Positions 16,865 to 24,836 are shown, counted from the stretch's first letter. The stretch: DNA of 38,184 nucleotides from Bacteroidales bacterium (GCA_023229135.1 JALNZT010000038.1:1-38184), one strand, 5' to 3'. The notes: a model not told the origin generated them from the sequence alone. Numbers and translations are program-made.

Positions 16865-16873
16865 CGCCCTCCT

Positions 16874-17419
16874 ATGAGCTATTTAAAATCTAATTTATTG
16901 TTTGAAGAACTGTCACCGGAAGCTATTTATCAGTTTGTTAGCCCGCCAATACTTATTTCCGATACGCTAAAAAGTCCGGAAAATATGGGCGCCATGATAC
17001 GACTGGCGTTAAATATTGCAGCTTCAAAGGCTATTTTTCTGGGCGAGGAGCCGATGCACCAGCTCAGCAAGCTGCAGCGGGTGGCCACCTCTAGCCATGG
17101 GAGAATGGAATGGTTTTTCACACAAGAAATGGATTTGAGAAAACTTATTGAAAAACCCAAAACCATCGTAGCACTCGAAACAGCTTCTAATGCCACCAGT
17201 TTATTTACCACAGTACTCCCCGATAACGCAGCGTTTATTGTTGGCAATGAGCGCTTTGGCATGAGGCCGGAAATACTTGAGCAGGCAGATCAGGTGGTTT
17301 ATATCCCCGTGCCGGGTCTCACCCGATCCCTCAATGTGAGCCACTCGGCTGCCATACTGCTTTTTGAATGGTACCGGCAGATGGAAACCAAATACTTGAA
17401 AACGAAAACATCAAGCTGA
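16874..17419 (+). CDS. SpoU/TrmH-family RNA 2'-O-methyltransferase
   Basis: A 181-residue SPOUT-class methyltransferase that should transfer a methyl group from S-adenosylmethionine to a ribose in tRNA or rRNA. The three SpoU motifs are visible: SPENMGAMIRLA (motif 1, the NxGAxxR type), FIVGNERFGM (motif 2) and IPVPGLTRSLNVSHSAAILLFEW (motif 3, quoted in part). The ATG at 16874 is preferred to one at 16793 because the promoter's -7 box ends at 16864 and the extra N-terminus looks non-native. It is short for TrmH, lacking an N-terminal RNA-binding extension, so the exact substrate cannot be given. The nucleotidase gene starts 8 bases after its stop. Confidence 0.82.
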   Translation: MSYLKSNLLFEELSPEAIYQFVSPPILISDTLKSPENMGAMIRLALNIAASKAIFLGEEPMHQLSKLQRVATSSHGRMEWFFTQEMDLRKLIEKPKTIVALETASNATSLFTTVLPDNAAFIVGNERFGMRPEILEQADQVVYIPVPGLTRSLNVSHSAAILLFEWYRQMETKYLKTKTSS

Positions 17420-17427
17420 TTATTTTT

Positions 17428-18132
17428 ATGAAACCTAAACGCTATAAGCACCTTTTCTTTGACTTAGACCGCACCATCTGGGATTTTGACAGCAGTGCCC
17501 TGCATACTTTTGAGCGTTTGTTCGAAACTTATAAGCTTCATGATTTTGGTATTGCCGATCTGGATATTTTTTACCAGACCTACAATGAGCATAACGATAA
17601 ACTTTGGACTGAATACCGCAACGGGAACCTAGGAAAAGAAGTTTTGCGCGATTTGAGATTCAGGGACACGCTAAAGGCGTTTGATATTGATAATGAAAAA
17701 CTGGTTCATCAGCTATCGCATGACTATCTTTACTTTTCGCCACGTACTGTTTACCTGTTTCCACATGCCGTTGAGGTGCTTGAGTTTTTAAAAAAGGACT
17801 ATAAGCTTTACCTTATCACCAATGGTTTTGAGGAGGTTCAGCACATCAAAATCAATGAAGCTGGAATTGCCGGTTTTTTCGAAAAGATGATTACTTCAGA
17901 AGCGGCCGGCGTTAAAAAACCCGATCCCTTGATTTTTAGCTATGCCATGCAACAATGCAATACGCTCAGTGCAGAAAGCCTGATGATTGGTGATGATTTG
18001 CCGGTTGATATACTTGGTGCTCAGGCTTTTGGCATGGATCAGGTTTTCTTCAATCCACAGAAACAACAACACACCGAAAGTCCTACTTTCGAGATATCAA
18101 GCCTTATTGAGCTAAAGGATATTTTGGCTTAG
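17428..18132 (+). CDS. HAD-superfamily nucleotidase, YjjG type
   Basis: A 234-residue HAD hydrolase of the YjjG/YfnB type, which dephosphorylates (often non-canonical pyrimidine) nucleoside monophosphates. Motif I is FDLDRTIWDFD (nucleophile D12, acid D14), motif II LITNGF, motif III the lysine of KKPDPLIF and motif IV MIGDDLPVDILGAQ. The start MKPKRYKHLFFDLD at 17428 fits the family; the frame is open to 17368 but that part overlaps the methyltransferase. The gene is probably cotranscribed with the methyltransferase. Its stop codon overlaps the psd stop on the other strand (18129-18132), leaving no room for a terminator. Confidence 0.85.
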   Translation: MKPKRYKHLFFDLDRTIWDFDSSALHTFERLFETYKLHDFGIADLDIFYQTYNEHNDKLWTEYRNGNLGKEVLRDLRFRDTLKAFDIDNEKLVHQLSHDYLYFSPRTVYLFPHAVEVLEFLKKDYKLYLITNGFEEVQHIKINEAGIAGFFEKMITSEAAGVKKPDPLIFSYAMQQCNTLSAESLMIGDDLPVDILGAQAFGMDQVFFNPQKQQHTESPTFEISSLIELKDILA

Positions 18133-18797
18133 ATTTTCGGTAGCTTGCCCAAGACCGTTTGTTGGGCCGTGATTTTATCACCAAGCTTCACACAGATCTC
18201 TGCATCTATCGGAAAGAAAAAGTCGAGCCGCGAACCAAAACGGATGATGCCAAACTCACTGCCTTTTATAGCTTTATCGCCAACTTTTGCCCGGCTGATA
18301 ATTCGCCTGGCCATCATGCCGGCGATCTGACGCACCAAAATCTCCTGGGCGTTTTCGTTTTTCACAACGATGGTGTTGCGTTCGTTTTCTGTTGAAGATT
18401 TTGGATGATAGGCGACCAGGAACTTTCCGGGATGGTATTTTGTATAACTCACCTCGCCATCAATAGGATACCAGTTTACATGCACATTAAGAGGCGACAT
18501 AAATACCGAAACCTGTATCCGCTTATCGTTAAAATACTCTGGTTCAAAAACTTCTTCAACCGTAACAACCCGGCCATCCGCAGAGGAAATAACTTCGGAA
18601 ACGTCCTTGTTATTGATTTTCCGGTGAGGAACCCTAAAAAAACTGATAGTCCAAATTAGCAGGCCGCCAAAGCCAACATAAAACAAAATATGGGCTATGC
18701 CTGCCGTGGGAAGCACAGTATCGAGCAGAAACCAAAGTGCTGTAATAAGCAGTGCTACCGTAAATATTACCTTGTAACCTTCGCGATGGATATGCAT
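18129..18797 (-). CDS. psd: phosphatidylserine decarboxylase (short, archaeal-type/PSD-A)
   Basis: A 222-residue pyruvoyl enzyme that converts phosphatidylserine to phosphatidylethanolamine at the inner membrane. Two hydrophobic segments lie near the N-terminus (about 9-27 and 32-52). The core motifs SVFMSPLNVHVNWYP and YHPGKFLVAY are present. The self-cleavage site is RFGSRLDFF: cleavage between Gly188 and Ser189 would produce the pyruvoyl group on the C-terminal alpha chain of 34 residues. The length and FGS site place it in the short PSD-A class usual in Bacteroidota. It starts directly after the cdsA stop with no spacer, so the two phospholipid genes form one unit. Confidence 0.92.
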   Translation of the reverse strand: MHIHREGYKVIFTVALLITALWFLLDTVLPTAGIAHILFYVGFGGLLIWTISFFRVPHRKINNKDVSEVISSADGRVVTVEEVFEPEYFNDKRIQVSVFMSPLNVHVNWYPIDGEVSYTKYHPGKFLVAYHPKSSTENERNTIVVKNENAQEILVRQIAGMMARRIISRAKVGDKAIKGSEFGIIRFGSRLDFFFPIDAEICVKLGDKITAQQTVLGKLPKI

Positions 18798-19619
18798 TTA
18801 TTGAATGAGAATTAAGTATATAAAAACAAATGGAACCGCATAAAAAGTAGCATCGAAACGATCCAGAACGCCACCGTGGCCGGGGATTATTTTGCCGCTG
18901 TCTTTTACCTTGGCCTGGCGTTTAATCATGGATTCAATCAAGTCGCCCAGACTGCCGAATAGCACAATAATAACAGCCAGACTAATGGCAATTTCCAGCG
19001 TTATAAAGTCCGTAAAATAACTATAAAGTACCGCCGCTACTACCGTAAAAACCAGTCCGCCAATACTGCCTTCCCAGCTTTTTTTGGGTGAGATACGTTC
19101 AAAAAGGCGGTGCCTGCCAATGCTAACGCCTACCAAGTAAGCAAAAACGTCGTTGATCCAAACCATAACTAAGATGGAGATAATCAGTTGTGCGCCGGCC
19201 ATTTCGCCAATAAAGCTGTGGTTGTACATAAAGATTAATAAGCTCGCAGGCAGCGAAACCAGCAATAAAGAAGGCCAGTAAGCCACTGAAATTTCAGAGA
19301 AAGTAAAACTTTTACTAAACAATGCGTGAAGAAAGGGCAGCAGAATTGGTAAAATCGTTAAAACAAGAAATTTGACGGCGATAAGATTCAGCGCTACAAG
19401 ACCTAAAATGGCGTAAAACAGCAGATTACTTAACATCACAGGCAAGGATAACGCAGGTTTTAATTTGTGTTGAAGCTGCAAATTAAGCATTTCGTAACTG
19501 CCAACCAGGCTCACGAAAAGCATCAGCAAAGCAAAAGCATATTTTGAAAGCAAAATGCTGCCGACAATCAGTACGACAAATAGAAACCCGTAAGTTGTAC
19601 GTTTAATTAGTTCTTTCAT
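18798..19619 (-). CDS. cdsA: phosphatidate cytidylyltransferase
   Basis: A 273-residue integral membrane enzyme making CDP-diacylglycerol from phosphatidic acid and CTP, the branch-point precursor for phosphatidylserine (and so for psd next door). About seven or eight hydrophobic helices are visible. The CDS signature is near the C-terminus: ISPKKSWEGSIGG, then GDLIESMIKRQAKVKDSG and PGHGGVLDRFDA, with the metal- and CTP-binding residues present. The psd start abuts its stop. A candidate promoter of its own lies about 40-70 bases upstream, so cdsA-psd may be transcribed apart from ftsH-LUD. Confidence 0.94.
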   Translation of the reverse strand: MKELIKRTTYGFLFVVLIVGSILLSKYAFALLMLFVSLVGSYEMLNLQLQHKLKPALSLPVMLSNLLFYAILGLVALNLIAVKFLVLTILPILLPFLHALFSKSFTFSEISVAYWPSLLLVSLPASLLIFMYNHSFIGEMAGAQLIISILVMVWINDVFAYLVGVSIGRHRLFERISPKKSWEGSIGGLVFTVVAAVLYSYFTDFITLEIAISLAVIIVLFGSLGDLIESMIKRQAKVKDSGKIIPGHGGVLDRFDATFYAVPFVFIYLILIQ

Positions 19620-19657
19620 GTACTGCTTATGCCAGTTTGTGTCACTTTAGAGCAGCA

Positions 19658-19687
19658 CAAACATACGAAAAATAATGATTTTACAAG
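19658..19687 (-). promoter_or_regulatory. candidate promoter of cdsA-psd
   Basis: On the minus strand CTTG (19684-19687) precedes TATGTTTG (19658-19665) by 18 bases. The -7 box fits the consensus exactly and the -33 element has TTG. The predicted leader is about 30 bases. Confidence 0.5.
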
Positions 19688-19720
19688 CCAGTTAAACTAT
19701 TGTAGTTGTGCCAATGCAGC

Positions 19721-20377
19721 TTAAATGTCATCAATTAAAAAAAGATAAAGTGATTTTGGGCCATGAGCTCCTATCACCAGTGTTTTCTCAATATCGGCAG
19801 TGCGACTTGGGCCTGTTACGAAAGTGAGTTGCGTAGGCAAACGGTCAGGATAAGCAAGTTTTAAATCGCGCAAGGCGTCTTTCAAACTTAGCACAACCTG
19901 TGATGCATAAGCCATTACCAGCTGAATATCAGGTAGTGCGATGGCGCTTCTGCTGCCAGTAGTTAGATCTGATAATACAATTGTTCCGGTTTGTGCGATA
20001 AGTTTCTCAGCAGGCGAAAGCCCCACTAACAACACCGATTTTTCCACTGGTTCCGTCGTAAAGTTTATTTCTCCGGCTCCGAGAAGCTGTTGAATTTTAC
20101 GGCTTTGGGTCCAAATAGGCGTCCACTCCTTCTCGCTTATCAATGTTTTGAGATACTCAATAAACTGGATTTCGTTTTCGCAGTAAATAAAGTTGCCTTT
20201 TGTTTTGATAAGTTCTTGCGCAAAAATTACTTCCAATCCTTGTTCTAAATCGGGCTGATGCATTACCGGTCGACTAAGGTCAGCCTCAGGATAGGGCATA
20301 TCCGACTTGTCAATCAGGGCATTCCTGATTTTGGTGAGGATTTGTTCTCGCGAAGTCGTTTCTTCCATGTTACTCAT
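19721..20377 (-). CDS. LUD-domain protein (LutC/YkgG family)
   Basis: A LUD-domain (LutC/YkgG, formerly DUF162) protein of about 218 residues. The family signature GPSRTADIEKTLVIGAHGP is near the C-terminus, with LTTGSRSAIALPD earlier. In other bacteria LutC takes part in lactate utilisation with LutA and LutB, but neither partner is nearby here. The gene instead sits between ftsH and cdsA, an arrangement common in Bacteroidota, so a role in lactate metabolism should not be assumed. A GTG at 20386 and ATGs at 20377 and 20368 are possible starts; I chose 20377. It follows the ftsH stop by about 38 bases. Confidence 0.83.
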   Translation of the reverse strand: MSNMEETTSREQILTKIRNALIDKSDMPYPEADLSRPVMHQPDLEQGLEVIFAQELIKTKGNFIYCENEIQFIEYLKTLISEKEWTPIWTQSRKIQQLLGAGEINFTTEPVEKSVLLVGLSPAEKLIAQTGTIVLSDLTTGSRSAIALPDIQLVMAYASQVVLSLKDALRDLKLAYPDRLPTQLTFVTGPSRTADIEKTLVIGAHGPKSLYLFLIDDI

Positions 20378-20415
20378 TTTTGCCACCGCTGCATATTTTT
20401 AAATCAGGGCTTCCC

Positions 20416-22515
20416 TTAGGATATTTTATCCTTTTTCGGCTTGTCTTTTTTTGAAGGCTTAACTTCTGTAATTTCTGTATTATCGGCAGCTTTAACTTTA
20501 CTTTCTTCTTTGCCGTTTTCAGCAGTTACTGATGTTTCTTCAGGAATGGCTGGGATAACAAGCTTTTTAGGCGAAATCCTTTCTTCTTTTATCCAGGGTC
20601 TTTTTCCAAAAATAGCTTCAAGGTCTTCACCGAAAATTACTTCTTTTTCCAATAGTTTTTCTGCTAGTTGCGTCAAACCGTCCTTGTGCTCTCTTAGCAG
20701 TTTCAGCGCATTTTGATAAGCCAGCTCAATCATATCACTGATTTCATTGTCGATTATTTCGCTGGTTTTTTCACTAAATGGCTTACTAAATGCATATTCT
20801 TGCTGACCGGTGGAGTCGTAATAACTTACGTTTCCAATTTTTTTGCTCAGGCCATAATAAGTAACCATGGCTTGCGCCTGTTTGGTAACCTTTTCAAGGT
20901 CGTTGAGTGCTCCTGTAGATATTTTACCAAAGATCACCTTTTCGGCAGCTCTTCCGCCCAGAGTCGCTGTCATTTCGTCAAACATTTGTTCGTAAGTTGT
21001 TATCTGGCGTTCTTCGGGCAGGTACCAGGCTGCGCCGAGCGATTTGCCACGTGGCACTATGGTAACTTTCACCAAAGGATGCGCGTGTTCAAGCAGCCAG
21101 CTCACGGTGGCGTGTCCTGCCTCGTGGTAGGCAACGACTTTTTTCTCAGAAGGCGTAATGATTTTATTTTTCTTTTCCAGTCCACCGACGATACGGTCTA
21201 TGGCATCCATAAACGACTGTTTGTCAATAGTTTCTCTGCTTTTACGTGCCGCAATCAAGGCAGCCTCATTGCATACGTTGGCGATGTCGGCACCCGAAAA
21301 ACCGGGTGTTTGGCGTGCCAAAAAGTCATTATCAACAGAATCATCCAGTTTGAGCGGACGCATATGCACCTCGAAAATCTCTTTACGGCCTTCCAAGTCA
21401 GGAAGTTCTACGTAAATTTGACGGTCAAAACGACCGGCACGCATCAAGGCCCTGTCCAGGATATCTGCCCTGTTAGTAGCTGCCAAAACTATAACGCCGG
21501 AATTTGTACCGAAGCCATCCATCTCCGTAAGTAACTGATTGAGTGTGTTTTCTCGTTCGTCATTGGCGCCGGTTGCCGGATTTTTACCGCGGGCACGACC
21601 AATAGCATCAATCTCGTCAATAAAAATGATGCAGGGCGATTTCTCTTTTGCTTGCTTAAATAAGTCTCGCACACGTGAAGCGCCAACTCCCACGAACATT
21701 TCCACGAAATCAGATCCTGAAATGCTAAAGAATGGCACATGGGCCTCGCCGGCAACTGATTTGGCCAACAAGGTTTTACCCGTTCCGGGAGGGCCAACCA
21801 ACAATACTCCTTTTGGAATTTTACCACCAAGGCGGGTGTATTTATCCGGGGTTTTCAGAAAATCTACAATCTCAATAATTTCAACCTTAGCTTCTTCAAG
21901 CCCGGCGACATCTTTAAAAGTGACGTTTACATCGGTCTTTTTATCGAAAAGTTGCGCTTTGGATTTGCCGATATTGAATATTTGTCCACCGGCACCTCCG
22001 CCGCCACGGCTCATCATGCGCATGATGAAAAACCACAGTCCAACCAAAAGAATTATTGGAAAAATCCAACCTATAATTTCCCCGCCCCAGTTGGTGCGAC
22101 TTACATTGTTGATGTATATTGGATCGGGCGTATCTTTTTGAGCATCGCTGATGGTTGACTCAAAGCCTTCAATTGAGCCGATACGATAGGAGTAATCAGG
22201 TGTGCTACTACCACTTAGGTTTTCGGTAATACCACCACTATTTCCATCAGGAAAATGCTTTTTGCGGGCATCAGGCTTGAGATAGATTTCGGCAATTTCA
22301 CGGTTAACCAAATCAATTTTTTCGATTTCCCGAGCTTGAAGCATCTCTATCAGTTCGCCTTTGTTAATGTCTTTAACGCCGGTGTCCCAGTTCAACAACT
22401 GAAGGCCGATAAAAACTACAGCCAGTAAACCATAAATCCAATAGAAATTAAATTTTGGCTTATTATCAGGTGATTTACCGCTTTTGTTACGGTCTTCGTT
22501 CTTTGTTTCTTTCAT
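20416..22515 (-). CDS. ftsH: ATP-dependent zinc metalloprotease FtsH
   Basis: A 699-residue membrane-anchored AAA+ protease that degrades misfolded membrane proteins and short-lived regulators. Two transmembrane helices (about 24-42 and 149-167) flank a periplasmic domain. The AAA module has Walker A GPPGTGKT (241-248), Walker B IIFIDEID (297-304) and the second region of homology with arginine finger (ATNRADILDRALMRAGRFDR in part). The protease has the zinc site HEAGH (464-468). A polar Lys/Glu/Ser-rich tail ends the protein. All catalytic residues are present. It starts 21 bases after rsfS and is probably cotranscribed with it and with the LUD gene. Confidence 0.97.
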   Translation of the reverse strand: MKETKNEDRNKSGKSPDNKPKFNFYWIYGLLAVVFIGLQLLNWDTGVKDINKGELIEMLQAREIEKIDLVNREIAEIYLKPDARKKHFPDGNSGGITENLSGSSTPDYSYRIGSIEGFESTISDAQKDTPDPIYINNVSRTNWGGEIIGWIFPIILLVGLWFFIMRMMSRGGGGAGGQIFNIGKSKAQLFDKKTDVNVTFKDVAGLEEAKVEIIEIVDFLKTPDKYTRLGGKIPKGVLLVGPPGTGKTLLAKSVAGEAHVPFFSISGSDFVEMFVGVGASRVRDLFKQAKEKSPCIIFIDEIDAIGRARGKNPATGANDERENTLNQLLTEMDGFGTNSGVIVLAATNRADILDRALMRAGRFDRQIYVELPDLEGRKEIFEVHMRPLKLDDSVDNDFLARQTPGFSGADIANVCNEAALIAARKSRETIDKQSFMDAIDRIVGGLEKKNKIITPSEKKVVAYHEAGHATVSWLLEHAHPLVKVTIVPRGKSLGAAWYLPEERQITTYEQMFDEMTATLGGRAAEKVIFGKISTGALNDLEKVTKQAQAMVTYYGLSKKIGNVSYYDSTGQQEYAFSKPFSEKTSEIIDNEISDMIELAYQNALKLLREHKDGLTQLAEKLLEKEVIFGEDLEAIFGKRPWIKEERISPKKLVIPAIPEETSVTAENGKEESKVKAADNTEITEVKPSKKDKPKKDKIS

Positions 22516-22536
22516 ATTTATATGCTGAAAAGGGTT

Positions 22537-22917
22537 TTAATCTTCTTCCTCTGTATAATTAACTTGTTCTGCGTCAGCCCACAAGTCTTCTAAATGATAG
22601 AATTTTCTTGTTTTATCCAGAAATACATGTATGACAACGTCAACGTAGTCTAACAAAATCCATTCCGAATTTTCAAAACCCTCCTTATTATATGGAATTG
22701 CACCGCATTCTTTTTTTACGTTTTCAACTATTTTGCTTGCAATAGCATCAACTTGTGTGTGCGAACTGCCGTGGCAGATGACAAAATAGTCGGTTACGGC
22801 ACTCATAATTTTACTTAAATTGAGGCTTATCACGTCTTTGCCTTTGCCTTCTTGCATTGTGTTTACGGCTATTTGCAGGATATTTTCTGCCTTATCTGAC
22901 TGATGTCTGATTCTCAT
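22537..22917 (-). CDS. rsfS: ribosomal silencing factor RsfS
   Basis: A 126-residue RsfS (Iojap/YbeB) protein, which binds ribosomal protein uL14 and blocks subunit joining when nutrients are short. It has the typical DVISLNLSKI, TDYFVICHGSSHTQVDAIA, EGFENSEWILLDYVDVVIHVF and FYHLEDLWADA segments, at normal length. It is the first gene of the rsfS-ftsH-LUD unit. A TAnnTTTG box on the minus strand (TAATTTTG, 22941-22948) lies 24 bases upstream. Confidence 0.95.
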   Translation of the reverse strand: MRIRHQSDKAENILQIAVNTMQEGKGKDVISLNLSKIMSAVTDYFVICHGSSHTQVDAIASKIVENVKKECGAIPYNKEGFENSEWILLDYVDVVIHVFLDKTRKFYHLEDLWADAEQVNYTEEED

Positions 22918-22940
22918 GTATGATATATTTAAACAATCAA

Positions 22941-22948
22941 CAAAATTA
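22941..22948 (-). promoter_or_regulatory. candidate -7 box of rsfS-ftsH
   Basis: Minus strand TAATTTTG matches TAnnTTTG, with a predicted leader of about 20 bases before the rsfS ATG. No good TTTG occurs at -33, so this is a half-supported call. Confidence 0.35.
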
Positions 22949-23079
22949 GGCTATTTTAGTTTAATGGCAGCCCCGCTTTTTATTGGCAGTCTCCAAATTT
23001 ATGACTGACATAAATAGGCCTTACAATGATTAGAATCGTATGTAGGCAGAATTAAAGTTTTTTTGATTACCAAGGCATT

Positions 23080-23117
23080 TTTCTTTTGCATCCCGTACGT
23101 ACGGGATGCAAAAGAAA
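23080..23117. repeat. 38-bp perfect palindrome
   Basis: The left arm TTTCTTTTGCATCCCGTAC (23080-23098) is followed immediately by its exact reverse complement (23099-23117), with no spacer; the core is CCCGTACGTACGGG. The next pair outward (T/G) is a mismatch. Because both flanking genes are transcribed away from it, it is not a terminator for either. It may be a copy of a dispersed intergenic palindromic repeat or a protein-binding site. No second copy was seen in this window. Confidence 0.85.
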
Positions 23118-23266
23118 GGAACGAAAGCAAGCGGAAAAAGATAAATTGTGCCAAACGATTTTTAGTTGTTATAAAGTCTAATGCTTAGTTTTGCTGTGAA
23201 ATAGGGTTTCTGTTACAACTGAAGCTTGTTTTTTATTTTTCGTGATAAGTTAGGTGTAGAAAAAGG

Positions 23267-23290
23267 CTTGTTTAATAACTTGTTTAATAA
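23267..23290 (+). repeat. 12-bp tandem direct repeat upstream of birA
   Basis: CTTGTTTAATAA occurs twice in direct succession (23267-23278 and 23279-23290), ending 17 bases before the birA ATG. It occupies the place where a promoter or operator would lie. No exact TAnnTTTG box is visible there. Confidence 0.6.
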
Positions 23291-23307
23291 GCTGATTAAG
23301 TATAAAA

Positions 23308-24054
23308 ATGATGAAATTTAGAACCATTTATTTTCCCGTTTTGAAATCCACCAATCAATATTTGAGCGATTTGTTGAATGCCGGAAAAGAGATTGACGGG
23401 CTTTGCGTACGAACTGATTTTCAGGAAGCGGGGAAGGGGCAAGGCCAAAATAGCTGGCATAGCGAAGCGAATAAAAACCTGCTGATTAGCCTGGGCTTCG
23501 ATTTCTCGTTTTTACAAGCGGCACAGCAGTTTAGCATCACACAAATGGCTTCGCTAACAGTATTGGAAGCGCTGAAAACTTTTTTGCCACAAGCTGAGCT
23601 TAGCGTGAAATGGCCCAACGATTTGTTCGTTGGCGACAAGAAAATTGGTGGAATGCTGATTTCGAATACCGTTAATGGTAAGCAGCTGAAAAGAACCATC
23701 ATTGGTCTGGGGATAAACCTAAACCAAACCATTTTTCCGGAAACACTTGCGCGTGCGGTTTCATCAAAGCAATTGACCGGGAAGCTCATAAATATGAATG
23801 ATTTCGAGCGAAATCTGCTGGATAGCTTTCTTAAACAAGCAGCATTTTTAAAAACGGAAACCGGCAGAAAAACGCTGGAAAAGAACTATCTAAGTCATCT
23901 TTATGCCTTCGATAAATTCAGGCTATATGAGGTAAACGGCCAGAAAAAACGACTTAAAATTACCGGAATCGGTGAGTTTGGATACTTGCTGATGGCAGAT
24001 GAACAAGGGCAAACTTTTAGCTTCGATATAAAAGAAGTTGTTTTTCTTTTTTAA
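23308..24054 (+). CDS. birA: biotin--[acetyl-CoA-carboxylase] ligase
   Basis: A 248-residue biotin protein ligase, which makes biotinyl-AMP and attaches biotin to a carrier lysine, for example in acetyl-CoA carboxylase. The N-terminus goes straight into the catalytic domain (LKSTNQYL), so it lacks the DNA-binding domain of E. coli BirA and should not be a repressor. The adenylate-binding loop reads EAGKGQGQNSW (40-50), a Lys/Gln version of the classic GRGRxG loop. KWPND (101-105) and KKIGGMLI (111-118) are present, and a small C-terminal beta domain follows. A second ATG follows the first directly. Confidence 0.92.
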   Translation: MMKFRTIYFPVLKSTNQYLSDLLNAGKEIDGLCVRTDFQEAGKGQGQNSWHSEANKNLLISLGFDFSFLQAAQQFSITQMASLTVLEALKTFLPQAELSVKWPNDLFVGDKKIGGMLISNTVNGKQLKRTIIGLGINLNQTIFPETLARAVSSKQLTGKLINMNDFERNLLDSFLKQAAFLKTETGRKTLEKNYLSHLYAFDKFRLYEVNGQKKRLKITGIGEFGYLLMADEQGQTFSFDIKEVVFLF

Positions 24055-24131
24055 ACTGCATTATTCAAACGTTTAGTTTTATGGAGGTAAAACCCGAATT
24101 TATTCTAATTTGACAATGCTTAATTTTTTTT

Positions 24132-24305
24132 AAGGGTGTAGCCACAGGCGGCAATGCAAGCAGCCGCCTGCTGGGAAGCGAAAAGCTAAGCAATAATAAA
24201 GGCCAGAGCTTGTGGGATATCAGAGGCATTTCGCCTGAAATTTACTATTACCGGCTGAGTGGAAGTGGATTCTCACGAGCAGGAAAGCTGGTAGTTGCAA
24301 AATAG
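24132..24305 (+). pseudogene. fragment of a T9SS C-terminal sorting domain
   Basis: The open frame reads GVATGGNASSRLLGSEK, then QSLWDIRGIS and EIYYYRLSGSGFSRAGKLVVAK before a TAG. The pattern IxGISxxIYYYRLxxxGFxxxxKLVVxK is the end of a Bacteroidota T9SS sorting domain. No start codon, signal peptide or body precedes it: a stop lies at 24111-24113 and the only upstream gene is birA. It is best read as the surviving 3' end of a lost surface-protein gene. An 8-bp G/C-rich stem (24145-24152 with 24163-24170) lies inside it. Confidence 0.6.
24145..24170. repeat. G/C-rich inverted repeat in the sorting-domain fragment
   Basis: CAGGCGGC (24145-24152) pairs perfectly with GCCGCCTG (24163-24170) around a 10-base loop. 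A run of eight T lies just to the left (24124-24131), but no T-tract follows on either strand in terminator orientation, so it is probably not an intrinsic terminator. Confidence 0.5.
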
Positions 24306-24435
24306 ATTTAATCACCGGTTCGGGTAAAAAAAACTATTCGGTTTTAAAACATGAATTGTTGGCTTATTGGGCAATACATTTCGTGTCGAAATATAGTGTA
24401 CAAAATAGTTGGAGTTGTTTTGCTGACCGATTCAC

Positions 24436-24834
24436 CTACAACTTTTGCTGTGATAACTTATCAACCATGATTTCAATCAAATTTTGAAGTGGCCTTTTAG
24501 CCATCATAGCCATCATGGGATTGAGCTTGGCATCGAGGCTTATTTTCACTTCTGAGGAGGCAGCAGCAGCTTTTACATGTGCTACCAACTCAAACTCAAA
24601 AGGTGCTTTACCTTCGGGTATAAGTCTGATAAGCTGATGCTCACGTGCTTCGTCGATGATAAGACTCAGGCTGGTCATGCCTTTTATAGTAAATGAGCAA
24701 CGGTTTTCGGTGGCCTGATAGTTAACCACCTGTTCCGGCATCAAATTTTCTATATTCCGGAGGTCTTTCAAGAAGTTAAAAACGGTTTGTTGATTGGCCT
24801 CGATGATCTGCCATTTGGTGTTAAATTCTGTCAT
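24436..24834 (-). CDS. SRPBCC-family protein
   Basis: A 132-residue protein with the pattern of the START/SRPBCC fold: an N-terminal strand-helix (IIEANQQTVFNFLKDLRNIENLMP), several beta strands, and a long C-terminal helix (RPLQNLIEIMVDKLSQQ). This fold forms a hydrophobic pocket, but no ligand or activity can be assigned. It starts 2 bases after the pyrE stop and is almost certainly cotranscribed with it, an arrangement I recall as common in Bacteroidota. Confidence 0.75.
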   Translation of the reverse strand: MTEFNTKWQIIEANQQTVFNFLKDLRNIENLMPEQVVNYQATENRCSFTIKGMTSLSLIIDEAREHQLIRLIPEGKAPFEFELVAHVKAAAASSEVKISLDAKLNPMMAMMAKRPLQNLIEIMVDKLSQQKL

Positions 24835-24836
24835 TT

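Larger units (their letters stand above)
22918..23307. other. 390-bp divergent spacer between rsfS and birA
   Basis: No coding frame of interest. It holds the candidate rsfS -7 box, a 38-bp perfect palindrome (23080-23117) and a 12-bp tandem direct repeat just before birA (23267-23290). It is long for an otherwise compact region, and the palindrome is not at the end of any visible gene. Confidence 0.6.

Noticed and set aside
19721..20377. LUD gene, considered as evidence for a lactate utilisation operon.
   Set aside because: No lutA or lutB partner is present, and the ftsH-LUD-cdsA order is a common neighbourhood in this phylum.
20713..21534. A 273-codon plus-strand open frame.
   Set aside because: It is antisense to ftsH, whose catalytic motifs prove the minus-strand frame.
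24145..24170. G/C-rich 8-bp stem, considered as a terminator for birA or for the SRPBCC gene.
   Set aside because: No T-run follows it in either direction, and it lies within the sorting-domain frame.
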